Source of the DNA: Clostridium aestuarii
GTDB taxonomy: Bacteria; Bacillota; Clostridia; Clostridiales; Clostridiaceae
Assembly: GCF_026735135.1 (NCBI RefSeq)
Contig: NZ_JAPQER010000001.1
Location: 565,500 to 629,499 of the forward strand
Reading direction: 5' to 3'
DNA length: 64,000 nt
The notes below the pieces were generated by a model, which searched no databases, was not told the origin of the DNA, and worked only from the letters and a program-made list of their open reading frames with translations. Shown here in pieces: positions 18,166-28,782 of this stretch. How positions within the stretch are numbered: the first letter of the stretch is position 1; every line of letters begins with the position of its first letter. The position numbers and the translations under genes are program-made.

Positions 18166-18345
18166 CTTCACAAATTATATTCTCGCTTTTTATATATAAT
18201 ATTCTTATTATGGTTTTTTGTCAATATCATTTTTAGTTTAATATTTAAAATAATATTATTTTTACTAGTTCTTTTAAATTAATTATTTTCTATTTTCGTG
18301 GAATACTAATTTTTGAGGTAATAATTTAAGAAAGGAGATAAATTT

Positions 18346-18543
18346 ATGGAAAATAAAAATAATAACATCTATGGACCTCATGAAAGAGGATATCTTGAAG
18401 AGAAACCCAAAATAATAAAATCTCATTCAGCCAAAGATTATACTATCCTTCCAGATCCAGTTCAAGACCCAATAGTTACAAATGATATATCTAATGCTGA
18501 ATTTGATTATACCTATAATGGCGGAGATGATATTCTAGAATAA
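18346..18543 (+). CDS. Small hypothetical protein, 65 residues
   Basis: Hydrophilic, Asp/Asn-rich protein beginning MENKNNNIYGPHERGYLEEK and ending in an acidic DYTYNGGDDILE. No motif or membrane segment recognised. The gene looks real: AAAGGAG seven bases before the ATG, a perfect terminator right after, and a coding-like sequence. Function unknown. Confidence 0.65.
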   Translation: MENKNNNIYGPHERGYLEEKPKIIKSHSAKDYTILPDPVQDPIVTNDISNAEFDYTYNGGDDILE

Positions 18544-18549
18544 ATATTT

Positions 18550-18587
18550 AAAGACATCTATGAAAATTAATTCATAGATGTCTTTTT
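18550..18587. terminator. Intrinsic terminator
   Basis: Perfect arms AAAGACATCTATGAA/TTCATAGATGTCTTT with T-tract; ends the 18346-18543 gene. Confidence 0.85.
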
Positions 18588-18639
18588 ACAGGATTTATTG
18601 TATAGATTTATGATTAAATATATTCACTACTATTTATTA

Positions 18640-21600
18640 TCATATTTTACAATATTCTTCTTTCAATGCCCTTTGAGGATTAAAAACCACTTCTACCTGA
18701 TGAACACCACTATTCATTAATGGTATTACACCATCTTCTAACATATTACCATCTAATTTTGTTTCTTCTTTATCACCTTTTGAAATTTTTATTATATATT
18801 TACACTCTTCCATATTATACTCAATTTCAAAATCTTTCCATTCTTCTGGCACAGCAGGTTCTATTGTAAATCCTTTTTTACCTTTAAATTTAAGTCCCAA
18901 AATCCCCTCAAGAGCTACTCTATACATCCATCCTGATGTTCCTGTATACCAGCTCCAGCCACCTCTTCCTATATGAGGTTCTCTTCCATATACATCAGCT
19001 GTCATTACATAAGGTTCTGCCTTATATCTTTCACATTCATAATAGGATTTAGTATGACTTATAGGATTAAGCATATTATATATATTCCAAGCTTTATTTC
19101 CATATCCTAATTTTGTCATAGCAAGAACAACCCATGTAGCTGCATGAGTATATTGACCTCCATTTTCACGTACTCCTGGAACATACCCTTTTATATAACC
19201 TGGTTTCTCTCTACCATTTTCAAAAGGTGGTGTAAGCAATAACACCATGCCCACATCTTCTTTTACAAGATATTTTTCTAAAGCACTCATTGCCTCTTTA
19301 ACTCTCTCTTTATCTCCTGCATTTGAAATAACGGCCCAAGATTGAGATAACGAATCTATCTGACACTCGTCATTTTCTATTGAACCAAGTGGAGTTCCAT
19401 CATCAAAATATGCTCTTCTGTACCAATTTCCATCCCAAGCATTTTTCTCTAGATTTTCTTTTATAAACTCTTTCATTTCAGCATATCTTTGGACTCTATA
19501 TTCATCTCCTCTTGATTTACATATTTCATTAAAATTGTCTAATATGCTGTATAGGAACCATCCAAGCCACACACTTTCACCTTTCCCTTTATTACCAACT
19601 TCACTCATTCCGTCATTCCAATCTCCAGAACCCATAAGAGGTATATTGTGAGGCCCAAATTTCAATCCTCTTTCCATTGCTTTTATACAGTGTTCATAAA
19701 TAGTACCTTTTTGTTCTGAACGTCTTGATATAGTATATCTTTCGTCTTCACCTTCTTCTAATGGTTTATCTTCCAGATAATATACTTCTTCATCTAGTAT
19801 ACTATAATCTCCAGTTCTATTTATATAATCAGCTGTTACATATGGAAGCCATAGTAAATCATCTGAAAATCTAGTTCTTATACCACTATCAACTCCTGGA
19901 TGCCACCAATGTTGAACATCGCCTTCTAAAAATTGTCTTGATGCACTGTATATAATATGCTCTTTGGTCATCTTAGGATCAACATATGCTACCGCCATCA
20001 TGTCTTGAAGCTGATCTCTAAATCCATAAGCTCCTCCAGATTGATAAAATGCACTTCTAGCCCAAATCCTACATACAATTGTTTGATATAACAACCATCC
20101 GTTTAACATTATATCCATAGCTTTATCAGGGGTTTTTACCTTTATCGTACCAAGTAGTTTTTTCCAATAGCTTTTAACATTCTCTAGTTCTTTTCTTGCA
20201 TTTTTTATATTTTCATATTTCTTAATAATTCTTTCAATATTCTCTATACTTTCATCTTCACCAAACATAATTAATAAAGTTTTTTCTTTTCCTGCTTTAA
20301 TATTAAATTTAACATTTTCACAAAGACAAGGATCATATCCACCACCTACTGAATTTGAAAGTCTAACCATTTTTAGGGCTTCTGGATTTTCTATACTTTT
20401 ACCTCTTCCAATGAATTCTTTTCTATCTCCTGTAAAGCTTTCTTCTCTTCCACCAACAACTTTTAAATAAGCATGTAAATTTCCAAAATTTTCACTATAC
20501 GGATTTTGTGCAGATATATATTTTTTTTCAGTATTCAAAGAACTTGCTATATGCATAGCCGTATGTTGTGGTACAACGCCTAAAACCATTTGTGCATAAT
20601 AAGTTAACGATAATTTTCTATTTTCTTTGGAATCGTTCTTTAATGTAACCAAACACAATTTAACATTTTCTTCCTTAGGCACAAACATTGTCATTTCTCC
20701 AACTATTCCATAAACACCATGCTTAAAATTAGAGTATCCAAAGCCATGCTCTATAATATATTCCCCTTTATCCCTTATAGGTTTAGGCGTAATGCTCCAT
20801 ATATCTCCTGTTTCTTCATCTCTTAAATAGCCAACTTCTGATGGTGAATCAATTACCCAATCATTTGACCATCTTGTTATCTTATTCTCTCTACTGTTCT
20901 TATACCATGTATAAGCTGAACCAGCTTCAGAAACTAAAAAACCAAACTCTTTATTTGATATAACATTTATCCAAGGTGCTGGAGTATTTCTACCATCTTT
21001 CAATCTAATTACATATTTATCACCTTCTAAATCAAATCCTCCTATATCATTAAAGTATTTAAGTTTATTAACTTTAAATCTATGATGTCTAAATATACAC
21101 TTTTTAGGTTTTGTAGAAAGAATTTCCATATCTTTTTTCTTGTTATTTTCCTTTTTAAATTGATTTACAACTAATCCATTTTCTCCTTCTATAACTATTC
21201 TTGAAATTGCTTTTAATAAATTTATATCTTCTTGTTCAATAGTAGCTTTACTATTTAAAAATATACCACCAGGTTTATTTTGTTTATCTCTTGCATGACT
21301 TGTAGCTATTAACTCTCTTATGCTCTCTTGAAGCGGCTGAGTATATGCTGTTTCTTGTAAATTTAAAATTACAAGATCAACTTTTAATCCTTTTATACTC
21401 CAATATTCATGAGCATTTAACATTTGTCTTACTATATCCTTATGTTTTTCTTTAGTCACAATAACTAATACAATAGGTAAATCTCCTGAAATCCCATATT
21501 TCCATAAAGAAGTTTGACCTCTTTTAATATTTTTAATATACTCTTCTCTCTCTTCATATAAATCACTTAAAAATAATATTTTAGATGCCATGGCTTGATA

Positions 21601-24600
21601 TAAATTAGCTTGCGGATATTTTATTCCTAAGTATTTCATTTCAACTCCACTTTGTGTCCATGCAAGCTCAAATATTCTATTAACATTATTAATTTCCTTA
21701 TATTTCCTAGCAAGTTCTAATGCATTTTCTCTAGAATCTGTGACTGCTGTAGTATACGCAATTTTACAACTTTCCCCTGGCTTTATTCTTATTCTTTTTC
21801 TCATACTAATTATAGGATCAAGCACTGCTCCTACAGTATTTTTTAACGGAGTATCTACTTCCATTGCATTAGGAGTAAATAATGTTTTACCTCTGCCTAT
21901 AAAATTAACTCTACTTGTTTCATACTGAATATTACCTACTAGTTCTCCTTCTACTGCAATAGTTTGAATAATATAAGGTTTCTTTTGACCTTTTGATCGT
22001 GGTCTTCTGTTACCAATAATACATTCTGGATTTTGCAAAAATTCTGTTCTTATAAATAAATTACTAAAAGCAGGATGTACTATATCTGCATTTAAAGGAG
22101 CTAAAGTTACTTCACAATAACTAGTTATTTCGAGAGTTCTTTCTTCACTTCCGTGATTAGTTAGAGAAATTCGTCTTACTTCTGCATTATCTTCACTTGA
22201 AACTGTAATTTCCGTATGAGTTGAAATTTCCCCATCTTCACGCTTGAATTCAGCTTTATCTAATGAAAAAATGGTCTCATATTTATCTCCTTCATTCTTA
22301 CATGGTTCATAAGTCGCACTCCAGTACTTGTTAGTTTTAACATCTTTTATATAGAAAAACATTCCACTACTATCTAGAGTTATATCTTCATTCCACCTAT
22401 AAACAGTCATATCATCTTTTTTTCCATATCCACTTCCACTATTTGATATCATAAGAGAATATTTCCCATTAGATAGCAAATGTGTTTCCGGCATATCTGT
22501 ACATGCTGTATTATATTTTCTAACTACTATATTTTGTCTTTCATTAGTAAAATCTACAGATTCAAATCTATATTCTCTTTCATAAACAATTCTATCTGGA
22601 ACTTTTTCTTGAAGTAGTAATTGTGTTGCTTTCACCTTGGAAATATTGTGAAATCTGTTTTGAAGAATATTATTTTTTAAAACATTATCAAGTGCCATTA
22701 AACTCATACCTTGATGATGTACCATAAAGCATTTTATAATAGCTTTCTTTTTACTTTTAGACATTCTATTTTCAGTATAGTCAACAGCTTCATAAAAACC
22801 ATATCTACCTTCTAACCCTTCATTTGTAAGTTTTTCTATATTTGCTACTGCATCTTGAGTGTCTACTTGAAGTGCCATAACTGTAGAATATGGAGAAATT
22901 ACTAACTCATTGCTAAGTCCTCTTTTCAATCCTATTCCTGGAACGCCAAATGCTTTATATTGATAATTCAAACTTACATCAAAACTTTTAAAAGCTGACT
23001 CTGATATACCCCAAGGAACTTTTTTACTTCTGCAATATCTTTTTTGCCCCTCTATTACAGCTTTATAGGTTTCGTTTAATAATGTATCCGGATAAGATTT
23101 CATAATCAATAAAGGCATTAGATACTCAAACATGGTTCCGCTCCATGAAACTAATCCTTTACTTCTTCCCATTAAAGTCATAGCTCTTCCTAGATTAAAC
23201 CAATGTTTTTGTTCAACATCTCCTTTAGCAATTGCAATAAAACTTGCTTGCCTTGCCTCAGAAGCTAATAAATCATAATAACTTTTGCCTAAACTATCTT
23301 TTTCAATATCGTATCCAATGGAAAACAATCCTCTTTTTACATCAAACAACATGGTAAAATCAGTTTCATCAGCAATTCTATCAACTTTTTCTTTTATATT
23401 TTTTATTTTTATAATAATCTTATCAATTTCATTTTTGCTATTTATTAGTAACTGTTTTAATTCACCATCAGACTTATTAACTTCTTTTATTAAACTTTCT
23501 TCTTCCTTTTTTAAATTTTTTAAAGAAGTATTGAAAACCAAATAGTTGAATTTTGAATATATATTATTTTTTTCATTAACATAATCTATCCATGGAAAAA
23601 CTCTTTGAAGTTCTGCTAAAATTTTACCAGTACTATTTTTTAATTTACTATTCCAATATAGTTTCTCACTACTACTAGATTTTTCTATTTCATTAACTTT
23701 GCTCCATACATTATAAAACATGTTTTTCCAAATTATAATATCATCTACTTCATTTGCTTTTGTACTATTTATTATCTCATCATAAAAACCCTTGATTTGT
23801 AATTCTTTATATATTTCTTCATTAGCTAAAGAAAGCGTATCACAAATACCTTTTTTCATCTCTTTGTTAATCAATGGTTTATTATAATATTCATCTAATG
23901 TCTCCTTCAAAAGCCATAAGTATCCAACTAAATTCCCACTATCCACTGTAGAAATATATTTTGGATTAAGATATTGCTTAGTTTTAGTGTTATACCAATT
24001 ATAAAAATGTCCCTTATATCTATCTAATCCTTCCATACTACTAGTGATTTTATCTAGCCTATTTAAATTTTCTTCAAGACCAATATAACCTAAATCATAT
24101 GCAACTAGATTAGAAGTTAGTCCCATAGCTATGTTTGTAGGAGAAGTTCTATATGCAATTCCATTATGTGGATCCTCTTGGTAGTTATCTGGTGCTAACC
24201 AATTATTTTCTTCATTTACAAAATCCTCAAAATAAGCCCAAGTTTTTCTACTAATTCTTCTTAGCATATTAATATGCGATATATTTAAATTAAATTTTTT
24301 ATACTTAGTTTCTTTGCTTATATAATAAGCAATAGCTGGACTAACAAACCATACTACACATGAAGGTATCATTAGTAGTCCTGAATTTGTAGATTTTAAA
24401 AATGCAAGACCTAATATAACTATTGAAGTCAAACTAGCAATCCACATTGAGAAAATATAATTCTTAAGTTTTTTTCCTGACTTTATTTCAGCGTCTGCTG
24501 CTGTCTGCCACTCTAATAAATTTTTCTTGCTAATAATAAGTCTATAAAGTGTTCTAACTATTGCATCAACCATAAGATAAGCTGAATATGGTAAAAAGCA

Positions 24601-27279
24601 AAATATTAGTACTACCTGTTGAACTACAGTTTTTCCATTATCTATTTTGCCCGATAAATTTATCCCTCTTATAGGTGCTGTAACAGTTTCACTTATATCA
24701 AAAAGTAATGGAGCTATTAAAGCAAGCACAGCTGCAACTATCCATTTATCAGTTCCATCTGGTAAAACCTTAAATGATAAAGCTACTAACAATATTATAG
24801 ATGGTGTTAACAAACTTCTTCTTAAATTATCAATAATTTTCCATTTAGATAACATATTTATAGACTGTTTATTCTTTAACCAAGGTAACAGCTGCCAATC
24901 ACCCCTGACCCATCTATGTAGCCTTTTCATACTAGCATTATAATAAGCAGGATATCCATCTATAAGCTCTATGTCTGTAACTAGTGCACATCTCGCATAA
25001 GCCCCTTCTAATAAATCATGACTTAGTACTGAATTTTCTGGTATCTCGTTTTTTAGCATATAATTAAAATTATCTACATTATATATACCTTTCCCTGTAA
25101 AAATTCCTTCTCCAAATAGATCTTGATAAACATCAGATACAGCAGTAGTATAAGTATCTATTCCTGTTTCACCAGAAAAAATTCTTGCAAATAAAGTTTT
25201 ATTTGCACTTACAGTACTTATACTTACTCTCGGCTGCATTATTCCATATCCTCTAATAACTCTTTTCCTTGAAGTGTCAATATGTGGTATATTTAAAATA
25301 TGTCCCATAGCTCCAATTAATTTTTTTGCAGTATCTCTTGGTAATTGTGTATCAGTATCTAATGTTATTACATATTTTGCTTTGCATAATTCACTTATAT
25401 CTCCACTTATAACATCGTAACTTGTTTTTTTATTGCCTCTAATTAAAGTGTTAAATTCCATGAGCTTACCACGTTTTCTTTCCCATGCAATCCATTTTCC
25501 TTCTTTTTCATTATACTGACGGTATCTACTAAAAAAATAAAATGTATCTTCTTTGTTTTTACAATATTTTTCATTAAGAGATTTTACTTCCTTCAAAGCT
25601 TCTCTTATTATCTTTTGATCTTCTTTTTCTTCTTTTAGCGTACTATCCTTAAAATCTGCTAAAAGAGCAAAATATAAATTTCTATCACAATTAGCCAAAT
25701 AATATATTTCCATATTATTAACAAGTTCATGAATTTTTTCTACATTATTTATAATAGTTGGTATAACTACTACTGCTCTATTTTCTTTTCCTATACCATT
25801 TTTCATCTCAAGTTTAGGTATAAATCTTGGAGTAGTTAAACGATTTATACTCCAATTAAAAATAGAATTAATTATTTCACTACATGGTACTAAAAGAACT
25901 AAAGCAGCTAATATATATCTCCAAAAAATTCTTTGAAAATCATTTATATAACTTAAAGTAATAAATATTGACATAGTAATTATTGTTCCAACAATTATTA
26001 CACCAATATAATAACCTACACTATGTTCTTTAATATGATTTTTAATTTTTTCAATCCCTTTATCCTTAATATCTGCTTTTCTTTTTAACTTTTTTAATCC
26101 TTCGTCAATAATATAATATCCAACATGTTTTTCATATTCTCTTCCATCAACATCTTCAGCTTCTTGTGCACATTCTATTGCTTTTTTAGCAACAAAAGAC
26201 TCTGGTTTATTTATAACTCTAGCTAATTCTTCTAACTTATGTCTATAATAATCTCTAGATTCAAAATCCATTTCTATATAAACATTTGAAGGATCTTTTC
26301 TTAAAATATTTTCAACAAAGCTTAATTTTTCAAAAACATCTCTCCAATTTAAAGCTTCAACTTCTCTTATTGAATTTATAGAATTTCCTATAGAAAACTG
26401 ATAGTCAGCTTGTTTATGATGCTCTAAATTTATCATTTTTTCTGTATTTGTTTCTTGAAGCTCTAATTTCTCATCTATCCACTTATATACTTTTTTATTG
26501 TCAACCCCATTATCTCTTAATAACTTTAATAATCTTTCAGTAAAATGAGAGGTGAACTTAATATCTTCTAATACTATTTTTTCTAATTCTTCTTCTATTC
26601 TGCTATCTACTGAAGCATTTATTAATCTGTCTGCAATTATATCAGCTCTTCTTTTTTCTTGTTGAGCAAAAACTATATTTTCTGTAATTTTACTTATATT
26701 TTGGATTAATGCTATTCTTAGCATTATAGGTAGTGCCCAAAGTTCACCACTTGTAAGTATAATATTAGTTTGATAAGCTTTAATAAATTTTTCTATTGTA
26801 TCCTCATCTATTCTTCCATCAGTATGTGAAACTAATTCCACAGCAATATGATAAATTCTAGGATATCCTTTCATAATTCCTTTATTAATAATAGGTAACT
26901 TTTTGTAATACGATTCAGGCATACTGTGTTTTATATGCTTATATTCTTTTTCAACTAAATATAAATTATCTAAAAGCCATTCAGCAGCGGGTACAACTTC
27001 TCTTTTATTCTTTACATCTCTGTCTATATACTCATACCCATTCAACATATTTTTATAGCTTTTATCCAAATTTTTTATAAGCTTTCGTCTAAAACTTATA
27101 TTTTTAGTTTGAGAATAATGATTAGATATTTCTAGTGCATGTTTTTCTAAATCTTCCTTATTAACATCTATTACTGGCATATCCTCCAATATATTAACTT
27201 CATCGTTTTTAGATTTTAAAAAAATTATGTAGCTAGCTCCCATCAATACTATACCCACAAGTACAATAATATAAGCCAT
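18640..27279 (-). CDS. Cyclic beta-1,2-glucan synthase-like protein (GT84-glycoamylase-GH94)
   Basis: About 2,879 residues, the same size as Brucella/Agrobacterium cyclic beta-1,2-glucan synthases. Order: an N-terminal membrane anchor (about 2-22), a long cytosolic region, membrane helices near 425-475, and a GT84 domain with LDTDTQLPRD (near 642), HDLLEGAY (757) and RLHRWVRGDWQ (790). Several membrane helices follow (about 820-990), then a glycoamylase-type domain (about 1040-1560, HHQGMSL near 1524) and two GH94-like parts, the last with GSGDWNDGMSEVG near 2554. In the known enzymes these parts elongate, cyclise and trim a beta-1,2-glucan from UDP-glucose. ATG 27279 is preferred over GTG 27288, which lies in the ribosome binding site. 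No transporter (cgt/ndvA) is adjacent. Confidence 0.88.
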   Translation of the reverse strand: MAYIIVLVGIVLMGASYIIFLKSKNDEVNILEDMPVIDVNKEDLEKHALEISNHYSQTKNISFRRKLIKNLDKSYKNMLNGYEYIDRDVKNKREVVPAAEWLLDNLYLVEKEYKHIKHSMPESYYKKLPIINKGIMKGYPRIYHIAVELVSHTDGRIDEDTIEKFIKAYQTNIILTSGELWALPIMLRIALIQNISKITENIVFAQQEKRRADIIADRLINASVDSRIEEELEKIVLEDIKFTSHFTERLLKLLRDNGVDNKKVYKWIDEKLELQETNTEKMINLEHHKQADYQFSIGNSINSIREVEALNWRDVFEKLSFVENILRKDPSNVYIEMDFESRDYYRHKLEELARVINKPESFVAKKAIECAQEAEDVDGREYEKHVGYYIIDEGLKKLKRKADIKDKGIEKIKNHIKEHSVGYYIGVIIVGTIITMSIFITLSYINDFQRIFWRYILAALVLLVPCSEIINSIFNWSINRLTTPRFIPKLEMKNGIGKENRAVVVIPTIINNVEKIHELVNNMEIYYLANCDRNLYFALLADFKDSTLKEEKEDQKIIREALKEVKSLNEKYCKNKEDTFYFFSRYRQYNEKEGKWIAWERKRGKLMEFNTLIRGNKKTSYDVISGDISELCKAKYVITLDTDTQLPRDTAKKLIGAMGHILNIPHIDTSRKRVIRGYGIMQPRVSISTVSANKTLFARIFSGETGIDTYTTAVSDVYQDLFGEGIFTGKGIYNVDNFNYMLKNEIPENSVLSHDLLEGAYARCALVTDIELIDGYPAYYNASMKRLHRWVRGDWQLLPWLKNKQSINMLSKWKIIDNLRRSLLTPSIILLVALSFKVLPDGTDKWIVAAVLALIAPLLFDISETVTAPIRGINLSGKIDNGKTVVQQVVLIFCFLPYSAYLMVDAIVRTLYRLIISKKNLLEWQTAADAEIKSGKKLKNYIFSMWIASLTSIVILGLAFLKSTNSGLLMIPSCVVWFVSPAIAYYISKETKYKKFNLNISHINMLRRISRKTWAYFEDFVNEENNWLAPDNYQEDPHNGIAYRTSPTNIAMGLTSNLVAYDLGYIGLEENLNRLDKITSSMEGLDRYKGHFYNWYNTKTKQYLNPKYISTVDSGNLVGYLWLLKETLDEYYNKPLINKEMKKGICDTLSLANEEIYKELQIKGFYDEIINSTKANEVDDIIIWKNMFYNVWSKVNEIEKSSSSEKLYWNSKLKNSTGKILAELQRVFPWIDYVNEKNNIYSKFNYLVFNTSLKNLKKEEESLIKEVNKSDGELKQLLINSKNEIDKIIIKIKNIKEKVDRIADETDFTMLFDVKRGLFSIGYDIEKDSLGKSYYDLLASEARQASFIAIAKGDVEQKHWFNLGRAMTLMGRSKGLVSWSGTMFEYLMPLLIMKSYPDTLLNETYKAVIEGQKRYCRSKKVPWGISESAFKSFDVSLNYQYKAFGVPGIGLKRGLSNELVISPYSTVMALQVDTQDAVANIEKLTNEGLEGRYGFYEAVDYTENRMSKSKKKAIIKCFMVHHQGMSLMALDNVLKNNILQNRFHNISKVKATQLLLQEKVPDRIVYEREYRFESVDFTNERQNIVVRKYNTACTDMPETHLLSNGKYSLMISNSGSGYGKKDDMTVYRWNEDITLDSSGMFFYIKDVKTNKYWSATYEPCKNEGDKYETIFSLDKAEFKREDGEISTHTEITVSSEDNAEVRRISLTNHGSEERTLEITSYCEVTLAPLNADIVHPAFSNLFIRTEFLQNPECIIGNRRPRSKGQKKPYIIQTIAVEGELVGNIQYETSRVNFIGRGKTLFTPNAMEVDTPLKNTVGAVLDPIISMRKRIRIKPGESCKIAYTTAVTDSRENALELARKYKEINNVNRIFELAWTQSGVEMKYLGIKYPQANLYQAMASKILFLSDLYEEREEYIKNIKRGQTSLWKYGISGDLPIVLVIVTKEKHKDIVRQMLNAHEYWSIKGLKVDLVILNLQETAYTQPLQESIRELIATSHARDKQNKPGGIFLNSKATIEQEDINLLKAISRIVIEGENGLVVNQFKKENNKKKDMEILSTKPKKCIFRHHRFKVNKLKYFNDIGGFDLEGDKYVIRLKDGRNTPAPWINVISNKEFGFLVSEAGSAYTWYKNSRENKITRWSNDWVIDSPSEVGYLRDEETGDIWSITPKPIRDKGEYIIEHGFGYSNFKHGVYGIVGEMTMFVPKEENVKLCLVTLKNDSKENRKLSLTYYAQMVLGVVPQHTAMHIASSLNTEKKYISAQNPYSENFGNLHAYLKVVGGREESFTGDRKEFIGRGKSIENPEALKMVRLSNSVGGGYDPCLCENVKFNIKAGKEKTLLIMFGEDESIENIERIIKKYENIKNARKELENVKSYWKKLLGTIKVKTPDKAMDIMLNGWLLYQTIVCRIWARSAFYQSGGAYGFRDQLQDMMAVAYVDPKMTKEHIIYSASRQFLEGDVQHWWHPGVDSGIRTRFSDDLLWLPYVTADYINRTGDYSILDEEVYYLEDKPLEEGEDERYTISRRSEQKGTIYEHCIKAMERGLKFGPHNIPLMGSGDWNDGMSEVGNKGKGESVWLGWFLYSILDNFNEICKSRGDEYRVQRYAEMKEFIKENLEKNAWDGNWYRRAYFDDGTPLGSIENDECQIDSLSQSWAVISNAGDKERVKEAMSALEKYLVKEDVGMVLLLTPPFENGREKPGYIKGYVPGVRENGGQYTHAATWVVLAMTKLGYGNKAWNIYNMLNPISHTKSYYECERYKAEPYVMTADVYGREPHIGRGGWSWYTGTSGWMYRVALEGILGLKFKGKKGFTIEPAVPEEWKDFEIEYNMEECKYIIKISKGDKEETKLDGNMLEDGVIPLMNSGVHQVEVVFNPQRALKEEYCKI

Positions 27280-27369
27280 TTGAGTCACTCCTTTATTATA
27301 CGTTCTTTACTGCTTTATTTAAAAATTCATGCTTAAGTATTTTTCCCTAAAATAACGAATATTAAACAC

Positions 27370-27428
27370 AAAAAATAAATAAAGGATTTAAACTAAAAAA
27401 TATTAGCTTAAACCCTTTATTTGTTTGA
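27370..27428 (-). terminator. Terminator between lysA and the glucan synthase gene
   Basis: Arms CAAATAAAGGGTTTAA and TTAAATCCTTTATTTATTTT in minus orientation, U-rich after the stem. Confidence 0.7.
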
Positions 27429-27463
27429 ATATATATTTTAAAATTTGAATTGTATAACTAACT

Positions 27464-28762
27464 CTAAAGTTCTACCTCATTTATAAGCAAATCATCGTAA
27501 GATTGTCGTCTACAAATAACCTTTGCATTACCTTCTTTTACCAATACAACTGCTGCTCTTGGAATTTTATTGTAGTTACTAGACATTGAATATCCATATG
27601 CTCCAGTGGCTAAAACTGCTAAGACATCACCACTTCTTGCTTCACTAATTTCTACATTGTTAAGTAATATATCTCCTGATTCACAGCATTTACCTGATAT
27701 AGTTACCTTTTCTTTAGAATGTGCATTAACTCTATTTGCTATAACACACTCATACTCTGCATTATATAAAGCAGGTCTTATATTATCTGTCATTCCACCA
27801 TCTACAGCAACATATTTTCTTACATTTGGAATTTTCTTTATTGACCCTACAGTATACAAAGTAACTCCAGCATTTCCTACAATAGATCTTCCTGGTTCTA
27901 TTGTAAGAATAGGTAAATTTATACTTAATTCTTTTGATTTCTTATCTGCTTGTTCTAATATTGTATTACAAAACTCTTCAATTTCTTTAGGTTTATCTTC
28001 TGCTGTATAGTAAATTCCAAAACCTCCACCTAAATCTAATTCATTTATTTCATATCCTAATTGTTCCTTTATATCTTTTATTAATCCCAACATTATATTT
28101 ACTGTATCACGATATGGTTCAAGTTCAAATATTTGTGAACCTATATGACAGTGAAAACCCATAACTTGAATATTAGATAATGCATTAGCTTTTTGCACTG
28201 CTTTTATAGTCTCATTTTCAAGCATTGTAAAACCAAATTTTGAATCTATCTGACCAGTTTTTATATATTCATGTGTATGTGCTTCTATTCCTGGAGTTAT
28301 TCTTAATAAAATTTTTTGAGTCTTATTATATTTTTTTGCTATCTTATTTATATTTTCAATTTCATAAAGATTATCAGCAACAAATCTTCCTACTCCAAAT
28401 CTAATTCCCATTTCTATTTCTTCTGAAGTTTTATTATTTCCATGGAAATAAACCTTTTCCATAGGGAAGTTACTCTTATACGCTGTATACAATTCTCCAC
28501 CTGAAACCACATCTAGGTATAAACCTTCTTCAGCTATAATTTGACACATAGCAATAGTTAAAAAAGCTTTTCCTGCATAAGCAACTCTATTAATTTCTTT
28601 GTTTGCTCTAAAACTATTATAATATCTTCTACAATTATCACGAATATTTTCTTCATCCATTACATACAAAGGCGTCCCAAATTCTTTAGTAAGTTCCATT
28701 GTACTAATATGACCTATATATAATTCATCATTTTTAATTTCCATAGTACCAAATAAATTCAT
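27464..28762 (-). CDS. lysA: Diaminopimelate decarboxylase
   Basis: Last step of lysine synthesis: meso-diaminopimelate to lysine, PLP-dependent, alanine-racemase fold. 432 residues. The PLP lysine is in AYAGKAFL (near residue 62). HIGSQI, LDLGGGFG and EPGRSIV bind PLP phosphate, and CCESGDIL near 350 supplies the catalytic Cys. ATG 28762 has GGGGG upstream and lies 20 bases after lysC. It is co-transcribed with lysC under the lysine riboswitch. Confidence 0.96.
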   Translation of the reverse strand: MNLFGTMEIKNDELYIGHISTMELTKEFGTPLYVMDEENIRDNCRRYYNSFRANKEINRVAYAGKAFLTIAMCQIIAEEGLYLDVVSGGELYTAYKSNFPMEKVYFHGNNKTSEEIEMGIRFGVGRFVADNLYEIENINKIAKKYNKTQKILLRITPGIEAHTHEYIKTGQIDSKFGFTMLENETIKAVQKANALSNIQVMGFHCHIGSQIFELEPYRDTVNIMLGLIKDIKEQLGYEINELDLGGGFGIYYTAEDKPKEIEEFCNTILEQADKKSKELSINLPILTIEPGRSIVGNAGVTLYTVGSIKKIPNVRKYVAVDGGMTDNIRPALYNAEYECVIANRVNAHSKEKVTISGKCCESGDILLNNVEISEARSGDVLAVLATGAYGYSMSSNYNKIPRAAVVLVKEGNAKVICRRQSYDDLLINEVEL

Positions 28763-28782
28763 AATGTTGTCCCCCTTTTTAG

